Below, piece by piece: positions 26,411 to 34,228 of a stretch of 64,000 nt of DNA; position 1 is the stretch's first letter, and each line of letters starts with the position of its first letter. The notes beneath the pieces are model-generated. The model searched no databases and was not told the DNA's origin. It worked only from the letters and a program-made list of their open reading frames with translations. Origin of the DNA: Paracoccus xiamenensis (GTDB lineage: Bacteria; Pseudomonadota; Alphaproteobacteria; Rhodobacterales; Rhodobacteraceae); the NCBI RefSeq assembly GCF_011308835.1, contig NZ_JAAOHY010000003.1, positions 124,001 to 188,000 on the forward strand. Reading direction: 5' to 3'. The position numbers and the translations under genes were made by a program.

Positions 26411-27150
26411 AGGTCCGCCATGGTGACGTGGCCCGCCTGATCGGACAGCAGGAACATCGCCGCCTGCGCGATATCCTGCGGCGTCGCCAGCTTGCCCAGA
26501 GGAATGCCGGTGCGGAACTGCGCCGCATCACCGGCAATCACCTCGGCCGCGCCGGCCTGCGGATCGGCCCACATCCCCGTCTGCATCGGCGTGAGCGTGG
26601 AGCCCGGCGCCACCAGATTGCAGCGGATCCCTTCGGTTGCCAGTTCCAGCCCGGCGGCTCGGGTCAGCATGGCGGCAGCAGCTTTCGACGCCCCGTAGGC
26701 GCCGATCCCCAGCCTCGGCACCCCGCCAGCATTGGAGCCGATAACCACGATCGCCCCGCGCCGCTGCGGCCGCATGGCCTGCCCGAAAGACTGAAGCATG
26801 TTCAGCGTGCCGCCGGCATTGATGTCGATCAGGCGCTGCCATTCCTCGGCCGCCATCTCCAGCACCGGCGTCACGGCGAGAATGCCTGCCGCGTGGACGC
26901 CCAGCGACAGCGGGCCGTGCAGCGATGCGGCCTCGGCCGCCAGCTCAGCGGCGCGGGCGGCGTCGCGGACATCGAGCCCGCGCCAGACGACGCCCTCGGG
27001 GCCTACATCCATGGCTGCCAGCGCGGCTTCGGTATCGGTGGCCATGACGCGGGCGCCGGCAGCGACCAGTTCCGCCACCAGCGCCCGACCAATCCCGCCC
27101 GCCGCGCCGGTCACGAAGGCGCTGGCGCCGTCAAATCCGGTCAGCCTCAT
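26377..27150 (-). CDS. entA: 2,3-dihydro-2,3-dihydroxybenzoate dehydrogenase
   Basis: SDR enzyme of 257 aa oxidising 2,3-dihydro-DHB to DHB. It has TGAAGGIG, HAAGIL, YGASKAA (catalytic Tyr-Lys) and the EntA-like RCNLVAPGST and GIPLGKLATPQDIA segments. It starts at ATG 27150, overlapping the isochorismatase stop (ATGA). Third gene of the minus-strand entC-entB-entA operon. Confidence 0.92.
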   Translation of the reverse strand: MRLTGFDGASAFVTGAAGGIGRALVAELVAAGARVMATDTEAALAAMDVGPEGVVWRGLDVRDAARAAELAAEAASLHGPLSLGVHAAGILAVTPVLEMAAEEWQRLIDINAGGTLNMLQSFGQAMRPQRRGAIVVIGSNAGGVPRLGIGAYGASKAAAAMLTRAAGLELATEGIRCNLVAPGSTLTPMQTGMWADPQAGAAEVIAGDAAQFRTGIPLGKLATPQDIAQAAMFLLSDQAGHVTMADLYVDGGATLRA

Positions 27151-27794
27151 GCCGGCGTCCCACGGATCACCTGCAACAGCGCATCCGTTCCCAGCGGCAC
27201 CCCGCAGCATGCCGCAATCCAGTCCATCGCCATATCCTGACGGGCGCGGTCGAAATCGGCCTGTGCGTCAAAGACCGGGAAGGGCTGGATGTCGCGCTGA
27301 AACGCCTCGACTGCGGTGGCGAGGCAGCCGATATGCGCGTAGATCCCGGTAATCACCAGTTGATCGCGACCGCGCGCGCGCATCAACTCGGCCAGGTTCG
27401 AGCGCTGAAACGCACTGTAGCGATGCTTGACCAGCACCTCGTCATCGGGCTGCGGGGTCAGTGCCGGCACGATCTCTTCGTGTTCGGGGATGGCGCGCAT
27501 GCCCGGCCCCCAAAGATCGGCCTGAAGCCCGCGATCAGGCCGGAACTGGTTGCCCTTCTGGGCGGTGTAGAAGACCGGAATGCCGGCCGCCCGCGCCGCC
27601 CCGGCAATCGCGGCGATGTTGCGGATCACCTGCCCCAGCGGCAAGTCACCGTCACCGTAAGGGGCGCAGAAATAGCGCTGCATGTCATGGATCAGCAGCG
27701 CCATCCGCGCCGGTTCGGGCTGCCATGGCGCGCGCGGGGCGGCGATCTCGGCGGCGAGGGGCAAGGGATAGGCGGGGATGGTCGGAAGGGCCAT
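27147..27794 (-). CDS. entB: Isochorismatase lacking the carrier domain
   Basis: Converts isochorismate to 2,3-dihydro-DHB and pyruvate. The 215-aa product starts MALPTIPAYPLP like EntB and has LLIHDMQRYF (catalytic Asp), LVKHRYSAF (Lys) and TGIYAHIGC. It ends where EntB would continue into the aryl carrier domain, so it is the isochorismatase domain alone. The start is ATG 27794; the open frame upstream is antisense-derived sequence inside entC. Confidence 0.92.
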   Translation of the reverse strand: MALPTIPAYPLPLAAEIAAPRAPWQPEPARMALLIHDMQRYFCAPYGDGDLPLGQVIRNIAAIAGAARAAGIPVFYTAQKGNQFRPDRGLQADLWGPGMRAIPEHEEIVPALTPQPDDEVLVKHRYSAFQRSNLAELMRARGRDQLVITGIYAHIGCLATAVEAFQRDIQPFPVFDAQADFDRARQDMAMDWIAACCGVPLGTDALLQVIRGTPA

Positions 27795-27801
27795 TCGTTC
27801 C

Positions 27802-28992
27802 TCAGAATTCGCAGGAGGCGGGGGGCATGCCGGAATCGCCGGGCAGGCCCAGAACTTGCAGCATGGCGCCGAATTTTGCGCCGGTCTCGGCGGCCTCGGC
27901 GGCGGGATCAGATCCGGGAACGATGCCCGCGCCTGCGTAAAGCCGCGCATAGGGGCCGCAGATATCGGCGCAGCGTATGGCAACGTACCAGCTGCCATCA
28001 CCCTGCGCGCCGAGGTCACACCAGCCGACGGCGCCGGCATAGAACTGGCGGTCGACGGGTTCCAGTTGCTGGATCAGCCCGGCGGCGCGGGCACAGGGCA
28101 GACCGCAGACCGGGGGGGTCGGATGCAGCATCCCCGCCAGCAGGACCGAGGGGGTTTCAGGGTCGCGCAGCACCCCTTCGATCCGGGTGCCAAGGTGCCA
28201 CATGCTGCGGGTGCTGGTGATGGTCGTGCCCTCGGGACAGCCAAGATCGCGGCACAGCGGGGTCAGCGTATCAAGGATATATTCAACGACGATCGCATGT
28301 TCGCGCCGGTCCTTGTCCGAGGCCGCAAGCCCCTCGCGCGCCGCCCGGTCCTGTTCGGGGTCGGCCATGCGCCGCGCCGATCCGGCCAGCGGATGCGAAG
28401 AAATGCGCGCACCAGCCTTGTCGATCAGCAGCTCGGGCGTGGCGCCGATCAGCGCGCGGCCGGTCCATGCGCCATGTCGAGGATCGTCGGGCAGCATCAC
28501 CCGGAATGCGGTGACGGTCTGGTCCTGCGCGATGCGGCGAAAGATGTCGTCCTGCGGGATCGGGCTGTCGGCCTCGACCGCGAGAGTGCGCGCCAGAACC
28601 ACCTTCGACAGCGCTGCCGCATCGCGGTCCATCAACCGCAGGGCATGTGCGACCGACGCGGCGTAAAGCGTGGGCGAGGGCTCTGCCCGCATGTCGCGAA
28701 AGCCCGGCCCGCGCGGCGGCGCGACAGCGCGGGGCGGAGTGCGGCGGCTGACCTTGCGCGCCTGCCACAGGTAATCGTCGTCCTGCCGGCTGAAGGGCAG
28801 CGCGCCACCGATAACGCCCCGCCCGCCGCCTGCGCGTATCGCCCCCAGCCGGTCTGCCAGCGTATCGGCAGGCCCCCGCGGTACCGGCTGTGCAGCCCCG
28901 CCGCCGTGGATCTGGCCATGAGGGCCGGTAAAGGAAAATATCATTGGCTCACTGTGCTGCGCACAGGTCATGTCATCAAAATACTGGGTCAT
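27802..28992 (-). CDS. entC: Isochorismate synthase
   Basis: First committed step, chorismate to isochorismate. The 396-aa chorismate-binding protein has SKVVLARTL, FRVMLP, GATPELLI, SSHPLAGSARR, HAIVVEYI and LHPTPPVCGLP, as in EntC and DhbC. It begins the minus-strand operon; 7 bp separate it from entB. A candidate promoter lies at 29098-29126. Confidence 0.92.
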   Translation of the reverse strand: MTQYFDDMTCAQHSEPMIFSFTGPHGQIHGGGAAQPVPRGPADTLADRLGAIRAGGGRGVIGGALPFSRQDDDYLWQARKVSRRTPPRAVAPPRGPGFRDMRAEPSPTLYAASVAHALRLMDRDAAALSKVVLARTLAVEADSPIPQDDIFRRIAQDQTVTAFRVMLPDDPRHGAWTGRALIGATPELLIDKAGARISSHPLAGSARRMADPEQDRAAREGLAASDKDRREHAIVVEYILDTLTPLCRDLGCPEGTTITSTRSMWHLGTRIEGVLRDPETPSVLLAGMLHPTPPVCGLPCARAAGLIQQLEPVDRQFYAGAVGWCDLGAQGDGSWYVAIRCADICGPYARLYAGAGIVPGSDPAAEAAETGAKFGAMLQVLGLPGDSGMPPASCEF

Positions 28993-29097
28993 GGAATCTC
29001 GCGACCGCTTCCGCCCTTGGCGTCGGCTTGCGCCGAAAGTTGCAGGGAAAAGGTCGCGAGGCGGGCAAAATTCCCTGCCGAGGCTGCCGATAACAGC

Positions 29098-29126
29098 GTC
29101 ATCTTATGCGACTGGGGTAAAGTCAA
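29098..29126 (-). promoter_or_regulatory. Candidate promoter of entC-entB-entA
   Basis: On the minus strand TTGACT (29126-29121), a 17-bp spacer and GATGAC (weak). The CGTTGACTTT context also occurs at the TonB-receptor promoter near 43354. Confidence 0.35.
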
Positions 29127-29247
29127 CGGGTGGACAATCCGGTCGGCCGAACGGCGCCGATAAGGCGCAACAATCAGGCTCTGGCCTGCCCTGTCGCAAC
29201 TGCCCAAGGATGCGGCAGCACAGCCCAGGAAGTCGGCCGGTGCAAAT

Positions 29248-29263
29248 TTTACCAATTGATAAA
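29248..29263. promoter_or_regulatory. RutR-like operator upstream of preT
   Basis: TTTACCAATTGATAAA matches the Escherichia coli RutR consensus TTGACCANNTGGTCAA at 11 of 14 fixed positions. The surrounding 18 bp (29247-29264) form a palindrome with one mismatched pair. It lies 53 bp before preT and is a likely site for the TetR-family protein encoded at 31963. Confidence 0.55.
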
Positions 29264-29316
29264 AATCGAACCCGTGGCATGCTGATCCCAGCCACCGCAT
29301 AACGGGAGCCAGAATC

Positions 29317-30657
29317 GTGACCAACTCGCCTCTGACACCAGGACTTGCCGCCGCGCGATTGCCTGCGGACACCATCCTTGCAGGTTTCGCCAATTACGAC
29401 CCCGCCCTGCAGCCGCACGAGGCCGCCGTCGCCGCAGACCGCTGTTATTTCTGTTATGATGCGCCCTGCGTGACCGCCTGCCCGACCGGCATCGACATTC
29501 CCCTGTTCATCCGCCAGATCGCCACCGGCACCCCGGAAGCGGCGGCAGAGACGATCCTGTCGTCGAACATTCTGGGCGGCATGTGCGCCCGCGTCTGCCC
29601 CACCGAAACCCTGTGTGAGGGCGCCTGCGTCCGTGAAACCGCCGAAGGTAAGCCGGTCGAGATCGGCCGCCTGCAACGTTATGCCACCGATGTGGCCATG
29701 CAGGCCCCGCAACCCTTCGCGCGTGCTGCGGCTACCGGCAAGCGGGTGGCAGTGGTCGGCGCCGGCCCGGCGGGGCTGGCGGCCGCGCATCGGCTGGCCA
29801 TGCTGGGCCATGACGTAACCATCATCGAGGCACGCCCCAAGCCCGGCGGGCTGAACGAATTCGGCATCGCCGCCTATAAGGCCACCGAACAATTCGCCGC
29901 GCGCGAGATCGATTGGCTGCTGGGGATCGGCGGCATCACGCTGGAATGCGGCAAGGCACTTGGCCGCAATGTGACGCTGACAGATCTGCGCGACAGTTTC
30001 GATGCCGTCTTTCTGGGCATCGGCCTGGGGGGTGTGAACGATGCCGGGCTCGGCCCCGCGAACGGGGTTCTGCGCGATGCGGTCGATTTCATCGCCGAGC
30101 TACGCCAGACCACCGATCTGGCCAGCCTGCCTGTCGGTCGCGACGTGGTCGTCATCGGCGGCGGAATGACGGCGGTGGATGCCGCCGTCCAGTCGCGCCT
30201 GCTGGGGGCCGAAAACGTCACCATCGTCTATCGGCGCGGGCAGGACCGGATGTCTGCCTCGGGCTATGAACAGGTCCACGCGACTGCCTCGGGCGTGCGG
30301 ATCCGCACCAACGCCGCGCCGGTGGCGCTGCACAAGAACGGATCGGCGGCCGAAATCGAGTTCGCCTATACCGAAGACGGCCCCGCAGGCTTGCAGCACC
30401 TGGCCGAGACGTTCCGACTGCGCGCCGATCAGGTTCTATCGGCCATCGGCCAACGGCTGGCGGTCATGCCCGACGGGCTGGTCGTGGCGGGTGGCAAGCT
30501 GGCCGTAACTGGTCCCGGACGCAGCGCGCTGCCGGGCGTCTGGGCAGGCGGCGACTGCACCGAGGCGGGCGAGGATCTGACCGTCAGCGCCGTGGCACAG
30601 GGCCGCGACGCCGCCGAAGACATGCACATCTACCTGATGGGAGGGGAAAATGGCTGA
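29317..30657 (+). CDS. preT: NAD-dependent dihydropyrimidine dehydrogenase, PreT subunit
   Basis: Flavoprotein partner of PreA, reducing uracil or thymine with NAD(P)H in the first step of reductive pyrimidine catabolism. The 446-aa protein has an N-terminal cysteine-rich iron-sulfur region (CYFCYDAPCVTACPTG, then CARVCPTETLCEGAC), VVGAGPAGLAAAHRL for FAD and VVIGGGMTAVDAA for NAD(P). GTG start behind GGGAG. It overlaps preA by 8 bp. Confidence 0.92.
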   Translation: MTNSPLTPGLAAARLPADTILAGFANYDPALQPHEAAVAADRCYFCYDAPCVTACPTGIDIPLFIRQIATGTPEAAAETILSSNILGGMCARVCPTETLCEGACVRETAEGKPVEIGRLQRYATDVAMQAPQPFARAAATGKRVAVVGAGPAGLAAAHRLAMLGHDVTIIEARPKPGGLNEFGIAAYKATEQFAAREIDWLLGIGGITLECGKALGRNVTLTDLRDSFDAVFLGIGLGGVNDAGLGPANGVLRDAVDFIAELRQTTDLASLPVGRDVVVIGGGMTAVDAAVQSRLLGAENVTIVYRRGQDRMSASGYEQVHATASGVRIRTNAAPVALHKNGSAAEIEFAYTEDGPAGLQHLAETFRLRADQVLSAIGQRLAVMPDGLVVAGGKLAVTGPGRSALPGVWAGGDCTEAGEDLTVSAVAQGRDAAEDMHIYLMGGENG

Positions 30658-31948
30658 CCTGCGTTCGAATTTCGTGGGGATCAAGTCCCCGAACCCGTTC
30701 TGGCTGGCCTCTGCCCCGCCCACCGACAAGGAATATAACGTCCGCCGCGCTTACGAAGCCGGTTGGGGTGGTGTGGTCTGGAAGACGCTCGGCGCCGAAG
30801 GTCCGCCGGTGGTGAACGTCAACGGCCCGCGTTACGGCGTCGTCCATGGCGCTGACCGCCGGGTGCTTGGGCTAAACAATATCGAACTTATCACCGACCG
30901 CCCGCTGGAGGTGAACCTGCGCGAGATCAAGCAGGTCAAGCGCGACTGGCCCGACCGCGCGCTTGTTATCAGCCTGATGGTGCCTTGCGAGGAAGAAAGC
31001 TGGAAATCCATCCTCGCCGCTATCGAAGACACCGGCGCCGACGGGGTCGAGCTCAACTTCGGCTGCCCCCACGGGATGAGCGAGCGCGGCATGGGCAGCG
31101 CCGTCGGTCAGGTGCCGGAATATATCGAGATGGTGACGCGTTGGGTGAAGCAATACAGCCGCATGCCCTGCATCGTAAAGCTGACACCAAACATTACCGA
31201 TGTACGCAAGCCCGCCGAGGCGGCGAAGCGTGGCGGGGCCGATGCGGTCAGCCTGATCAACACGATCAACAGCATTACCTCGGTCGATCTGGACCTTTTC
31301 GCGCCTGAACCGACCATTGACGGCAAGGGTGCACATGGCGGCTATTGCGGACCTGCGGTGAAGCCGATCGCGCTGAACATGGTCGCGGAAATCGCGCGTT
31401 CAGCCGAAACGCGGGGCCTGCCGATCAGCGGCATCGGCGGCGTGACGACATGGCGCGACGCGGCAGAGTTTCTGGCGCTCGGGGCAGGCAATGTGCAGGT
31501 CTGCACGGCGGCGATGACCTACGGCTTCAAGGTCGTGCAGGAAATGATCTCGGGCCTCGGCCAGTACCTTGATGAAAAGGAGATCACGCTGAACGATCTG
31601 ATCGGGCGGGCAGTGCCGAATGTCACCGACTGGCAATATCTGAACCTCAATTACGTCACCAAGGCGCAGATCGATCAGGACATGTGTATCAAATGCGGCC
31701 GCTGCTATGCCGCCTGCGAGGATACCAGTCATCAGGCCATCGCCATGCTGCCGGGCCGCGTGTTCGAGGTGAAGGATGACGAATGCGTCGCCTGCAACCT
31801 GTGCGTAGATGTCTGCCCGGTCGAGGATTGCATCACCATGCGCGAACTGCCCTTGGGCGAGGTCGACCCGCGCACCGGCAGCAAGGTCGCGGCCTTCGCG
31901 AACTGGACCACGCATCCCAACAACCCGCTGGCCAAGGCCGCCGAATGA
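30650..31948 (+). CDS. preA: NAD-dependent dihydropyrimidine dehydrogenase, PreA subunit
   Basis: Catalytic FMN barrel of 432 aa. The N-terminus has PFWLASAPPTDKEYN, the centre NFGCPHGMSERGMGSA with the catalytic Cys region, and the C-terminus two [4Fe-4S] motifs (CIKCGRCYAAC and CVACNLCVDVCPVEDC). It forms the PreTA complex and hands dihydropyrimidine to the hydrolase at 34225. Confidence 0.94.
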   Translation: MADLRSNFVGIKSPNPFWLASAPPTDKEYNVRRAYEAGWGGVVWKTLGAEGPPVVNVNGPRYGVVHGADRRVLGLNNIELITDRPLEVNLREIKQVKRDWPDRALVISLMVPCEEESWKSILAAIEDTGADGVELNFGCPHGMSERGMGSAVGQVPEYIEMVTRWVKQYSRMPCIVKLTPNITDVRKPAEAAKRGGADAVSLINTINSITSVDLDLFAPEPTIDGKGAHGGYCGPAVKPIALNMVAEIARSAETRGLPISGIGGVTTWRDAAEFLALGAGNVQVCTAAMTYGFKVVQEMISGLGQYLDEKEITLNDLIGRAVPNVTDWQYLNLNYVTKAQIDQDMCIKCGRCYAACEDTSHQAIAMLPGRVFEVKDDECVACNLCVDVCPVEDCITMRELPLGEVDPRTGSKVAAFANWTTHPNNPLAKAAE

Positions 31949-31962
31949 CGGAAGGGCCGCGA

Positions 31963-32574
31963 TCAGGGGGTCAGCATGCGCCGGAACAGCGTTTCCGCAA
32001 AGCTCTGCCCCTCGGCAATCGGGTCGCGGCCGTCGCCCAGCACAGCCTGCACCTGAGGGGCAAAATCGGCGTAATGCTGGGTCAGCGCCCAGATCGAGAA
32101 GATCAGGTGATGGGGATCACTTGGCGCCAGCCGCCCCGCCGCCATCCATCCCGCGATCAGCGCTGCTTTTTCATCGACCAGTTCGCGCAACGGACCATGC
32201 AGAACCTCGTGGATATGGGGGGCGCCGCGCAGCACCTCGCCGGCGAACAGCCGACTTTCGCGGGCATGGCTGCGGCTCATCGCCAGCTTGGCGCGGATAT
32301 AGGCCAGCATTTCGGCAACCGGCTCTCCGCCGGGGTCGATGGCACGCAAGGGGTCCAGCCACTCCTCCAGCGCGGATCCCAGAAGCGCCAGATACACCGC
32401 CTCTTTCGAGGGGAAGTAATACAGCAGGTTCGGCTTCGACAGCGCCGCCGCCTCGGCGATCTGGTCCAGCGTCGCGCCGCGGAACCCCTCGGTCGAAAAC
32501 ACGTCCAAAGCCGCGGCCAGGATTGCCTTCGTATTACGCTTTCGGATGCGACTTGGCGGGGCTGCTGCAGTCAT
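31963..32574 (-). CDS. TetR family regulator, RutR-like
   Basis: Repressor of 203 aa with an N-terminal TetR helix-turn-helix (TLDQIAEAAALSKPNLLYYF) and a C-terminal domain like RutR, the uracil-sensing regulator. It sits between preTA and the hydrolase genes, divergent from the latter, and a RutR-like box lies upstream of preT. Proposed to release its sites when uracil or thymine binds. Confidence 0.85.
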   Translation of the reverse strand: MTAAAPPSRIRKRNTKAILAAALDVFSTEGFRGATLDQIAEAAALSKPNLLYYFPSKEAVYLALLGSALEEWLDPLRAIDPGGEPVAEMLAYIRAKLAMSRSHARESRLFAGEVLRGAPHIHEVLHGPLRELVDEKAALIAGWMAAGRLAPSDPHHLIFSIWALTQHYADFAPQVQAVLGDGRDPIAEGQSFAETLFRRMLTP

Positions 32575-32629
32575 CTGGCCGGGAATGTTGACATGTATCC
32601 TCGCGCAGTTAGCGTGAATATGCGGGCAA

Positions 32630-32645
32630 GGTCAAAGCCCTGACC
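32630..32645. promoter_or_regulatory. Dyad upstream of the beta-ureidopropionase gene
   Basis: GGTCA-N6-TGACC, 16 bp, in the 92-bp divergent region. It carries the same GGTCA/TGACC half-sites as RutR boxes but in the opposite order, so binding by the regulator at 31963 is only a possibility. Confidence 0.3.
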
Positions 32646-32666
32646 GCCAAGGACAGAGAGGACCGG

Positions 32667-33911
32667 ATGGAAGGCTACAATATCAGGATCGACGGCGCAC
32701 GGCTGTGGGACAGCCTGATGGAGATGGCGAAGATCGGCCCCGGCGTGGCGGGCGGCAATAACCGCCAGACCCTGACCGATGCCGATGCCGAAGGCCGCCG
32801 CTTGTTCAAAAGCTGGTGCGAAGATGCGGGCATGACCATGTCCGTCGACCGCATGGGCAACATGTTCATGCGCCACGAAGGCACCGAGGCGGACGCCGAC
32901 CCGGTCTATATCGGCAGTCATCTGGATACCCAGCCGACGGGCGGCAAATATGACGGCGTGCTGGGCGTTTTGTCGGGTTTGGAGGTCATCCGCGCCATCC
33001 GCGACATGGGCCTGAAGACCCGGCGCCCCATCGTCGTCACCAACTGGACGAATGAGGAAGGCACGCGCTTTGCGCCCGCCATGCTGGCCTCCGGTGTCTA
33101 CGCCGGCGTGCATGACGAGGATTTCGCCAACACCCGCGAGGATGCGGATGGCCAGAAATTCGGCGATGAACTGGACCGCATCGGCTGGCGCGGCGAGGAA
33201 CCCGTTGGTGGTCGCCCCATGCATGCGATGTTCGAATATCACATCGAACAGGGCCCTATTCTAGAGGCAGAGGGCAAGCAGATCGGCGTCGTCACCCACG
33301 GGCAGGGCCTGTGGTGGTTGCAGGTCACGCTGACCGGGAAGGATGCGCATACGGGCAGCACGCCCATGAACATGCGGGTGAATGCGGGCCTCGGCATGGC
33401 GCGGATCATCGAGATGGTGCATCGGGTGGCGATGGATCACCAGCCGGATGCCGTGGGTGCGATAGGACAGGCCAATGTCTATCCGAACAGCCGCAACGTG
33501 ATCCCCGGCAAGGCGGTGTTCACCATCGACATCCGCTCACCCCAGCTTGAGAAACTGAATGCCATGCGCGCCGAGATCGAGGCGCAAGCCCCGCAGATCG
33601 CCGCTGAATTGGGTCTTGGCATCGAGACCGAGCCGGTCGGCCATTTCGACCCGGTCACCTTCGATGAAGGGCTGGTGAATATGGTGCGCGGTGCTGCCGA
33701 ACATCTGGGTTATTCCCACATGAACATCGTCAGTGGCGCGGGCCACGACGCCTGCTGGATCAACCGCGTTGCGCCGACCGTGATGATCATGTGCCCCTGC
33801 GTGGATGGGTTGTCCCATAACGAGGCTGAGGAGATCAGCCCGGAATGGGCATCCGCGGGGGCCGATGTGCTGCTGCATGCGGTGCTGGAAGCGGCAGAGG
33901 TGGTGCGGTGA
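32667..33911 (+). CDS. Zn-dependent hydrolase, beta-ureidopropionase type (hydantoinase/carbamoylase family)
   Basis: Hydrolyses N-carbamoyl-beta-alanine to beta-alanine, CO2 and ammonia, the third step of the pathway. The 414-aa M20-like enzyme has GSHLDTQPTGGKYDGVLGV, NWTNEEGTRF, FEYHIEQGP and GAGHDA metal-site motifs. The role is set by the neighbouring dihydropyrimidinase; a carbamoylase of other substrates is possible. Its stop overlaps the small gene that follows. Confidence 0.88.
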   Translation: MEGYNIRIDGARLWDSLMEMAKIGPGVAGGNNRQTLTDADAEGRRLFKSWCEDAGMTMSVDRMGNMFMRHEGTEADADPVYIGSHLDTQPTGGKYDGVLGVLSGLEVIRAIRDMGLKTRRPIVVTNWTNEEGTRFAPAMLASGVYAGVHDEDFANTREDADGQKFGDELDRIGWRGEEPVGGRPMHAMFEYHIEQGPILEAEGKQIGVVTHGQGLWWLQVTLTGKDAHTGSTPMNMRVNAGLGMARIIEMVHRVAMDHQPDAVGAIGQANVYPNSRNVIPGKAVFTIDIRSPQLEKLNAMRAEIEAQAPQIAAELGLGIETEPVGHFDPVTFDEGLVNMVRGAAEHLGYSHMNIVSGAGHDACWINRVAPTVMIMCPCVDGLSHNEAEEISPEWASAGADVLLHAVLEAAEVVR

Positions 33912-34228
33912 GTCTTGAGAAAAAGCTAAACACGTCGCTGGAGGGTCTCTATCGAAGGACGCTGAAAGAGGCGAGGTATAATGGAAGTTACTTCCTCAAG
34001 ATGCTGCATGAGCGAGGCGGCCTGGCAGCAGCCAAGGCACTGATTAACAAGACCGATCCTTCTGAGGGATTCGCGAGGCTATGGGAAATCGGCAGGCTCG
34101 ACCTTACCGTCGAGGCATTTGTCCTGGAAAATCCCGAATTCCACTCCTTGTTCACAAGTGAAGAACTTGGAAAAGCACGGAAGCGGCTGACAGATCTCAA
34201 GTATACAAGGAAGGCAGACGAGGCATGA
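33908..34228 (+). CDS. Small conserved hypothetical protein within the pyrimidine operon
   Basis: Not recognised by name. The 106-aa basic, helical protein has a GFARLWEIGRLDLTVEAFVL core and an LFTSEELGKARKRL tail, a pattern I associate with free-standing small proteins in many bacteria. Its GTG overlaps the previous stop and its stop overlaps the dihydropyrimidinase ATG, so it is translationally locked into the operon. Base composition is visibly more AT-rich than both neighbours, with AGG and CTA codons, which points to recent acquisition. No enzymatic motif is visible. Confidence 0.75.
   Translation: MSLEKKLNTSLEGLYRRTLKEARYNGSYFLKMLHERGGLAAAKALINKTDPSEGFARLWEIGRLDLTVEAFVLENPEFHSLFTSEELGKARKRLTDLKYTRKADEA

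Larger units (their letters stand above)
28993..29316. other. Intergenic region between entC and preT
   Basis: 324 bp between divergent operons. It holds a candidate entC promoter (29098-29126) and a RutR-like operator before preT (29248-29263). I see no gene in it. Confidence 0.6.

Noticed and set aside
29101..29126. Alternative -10 TAAGAT for entC
   Set aside because: It lies only 14 bp from the TTGACT element, too short for a sigma70 promoter.
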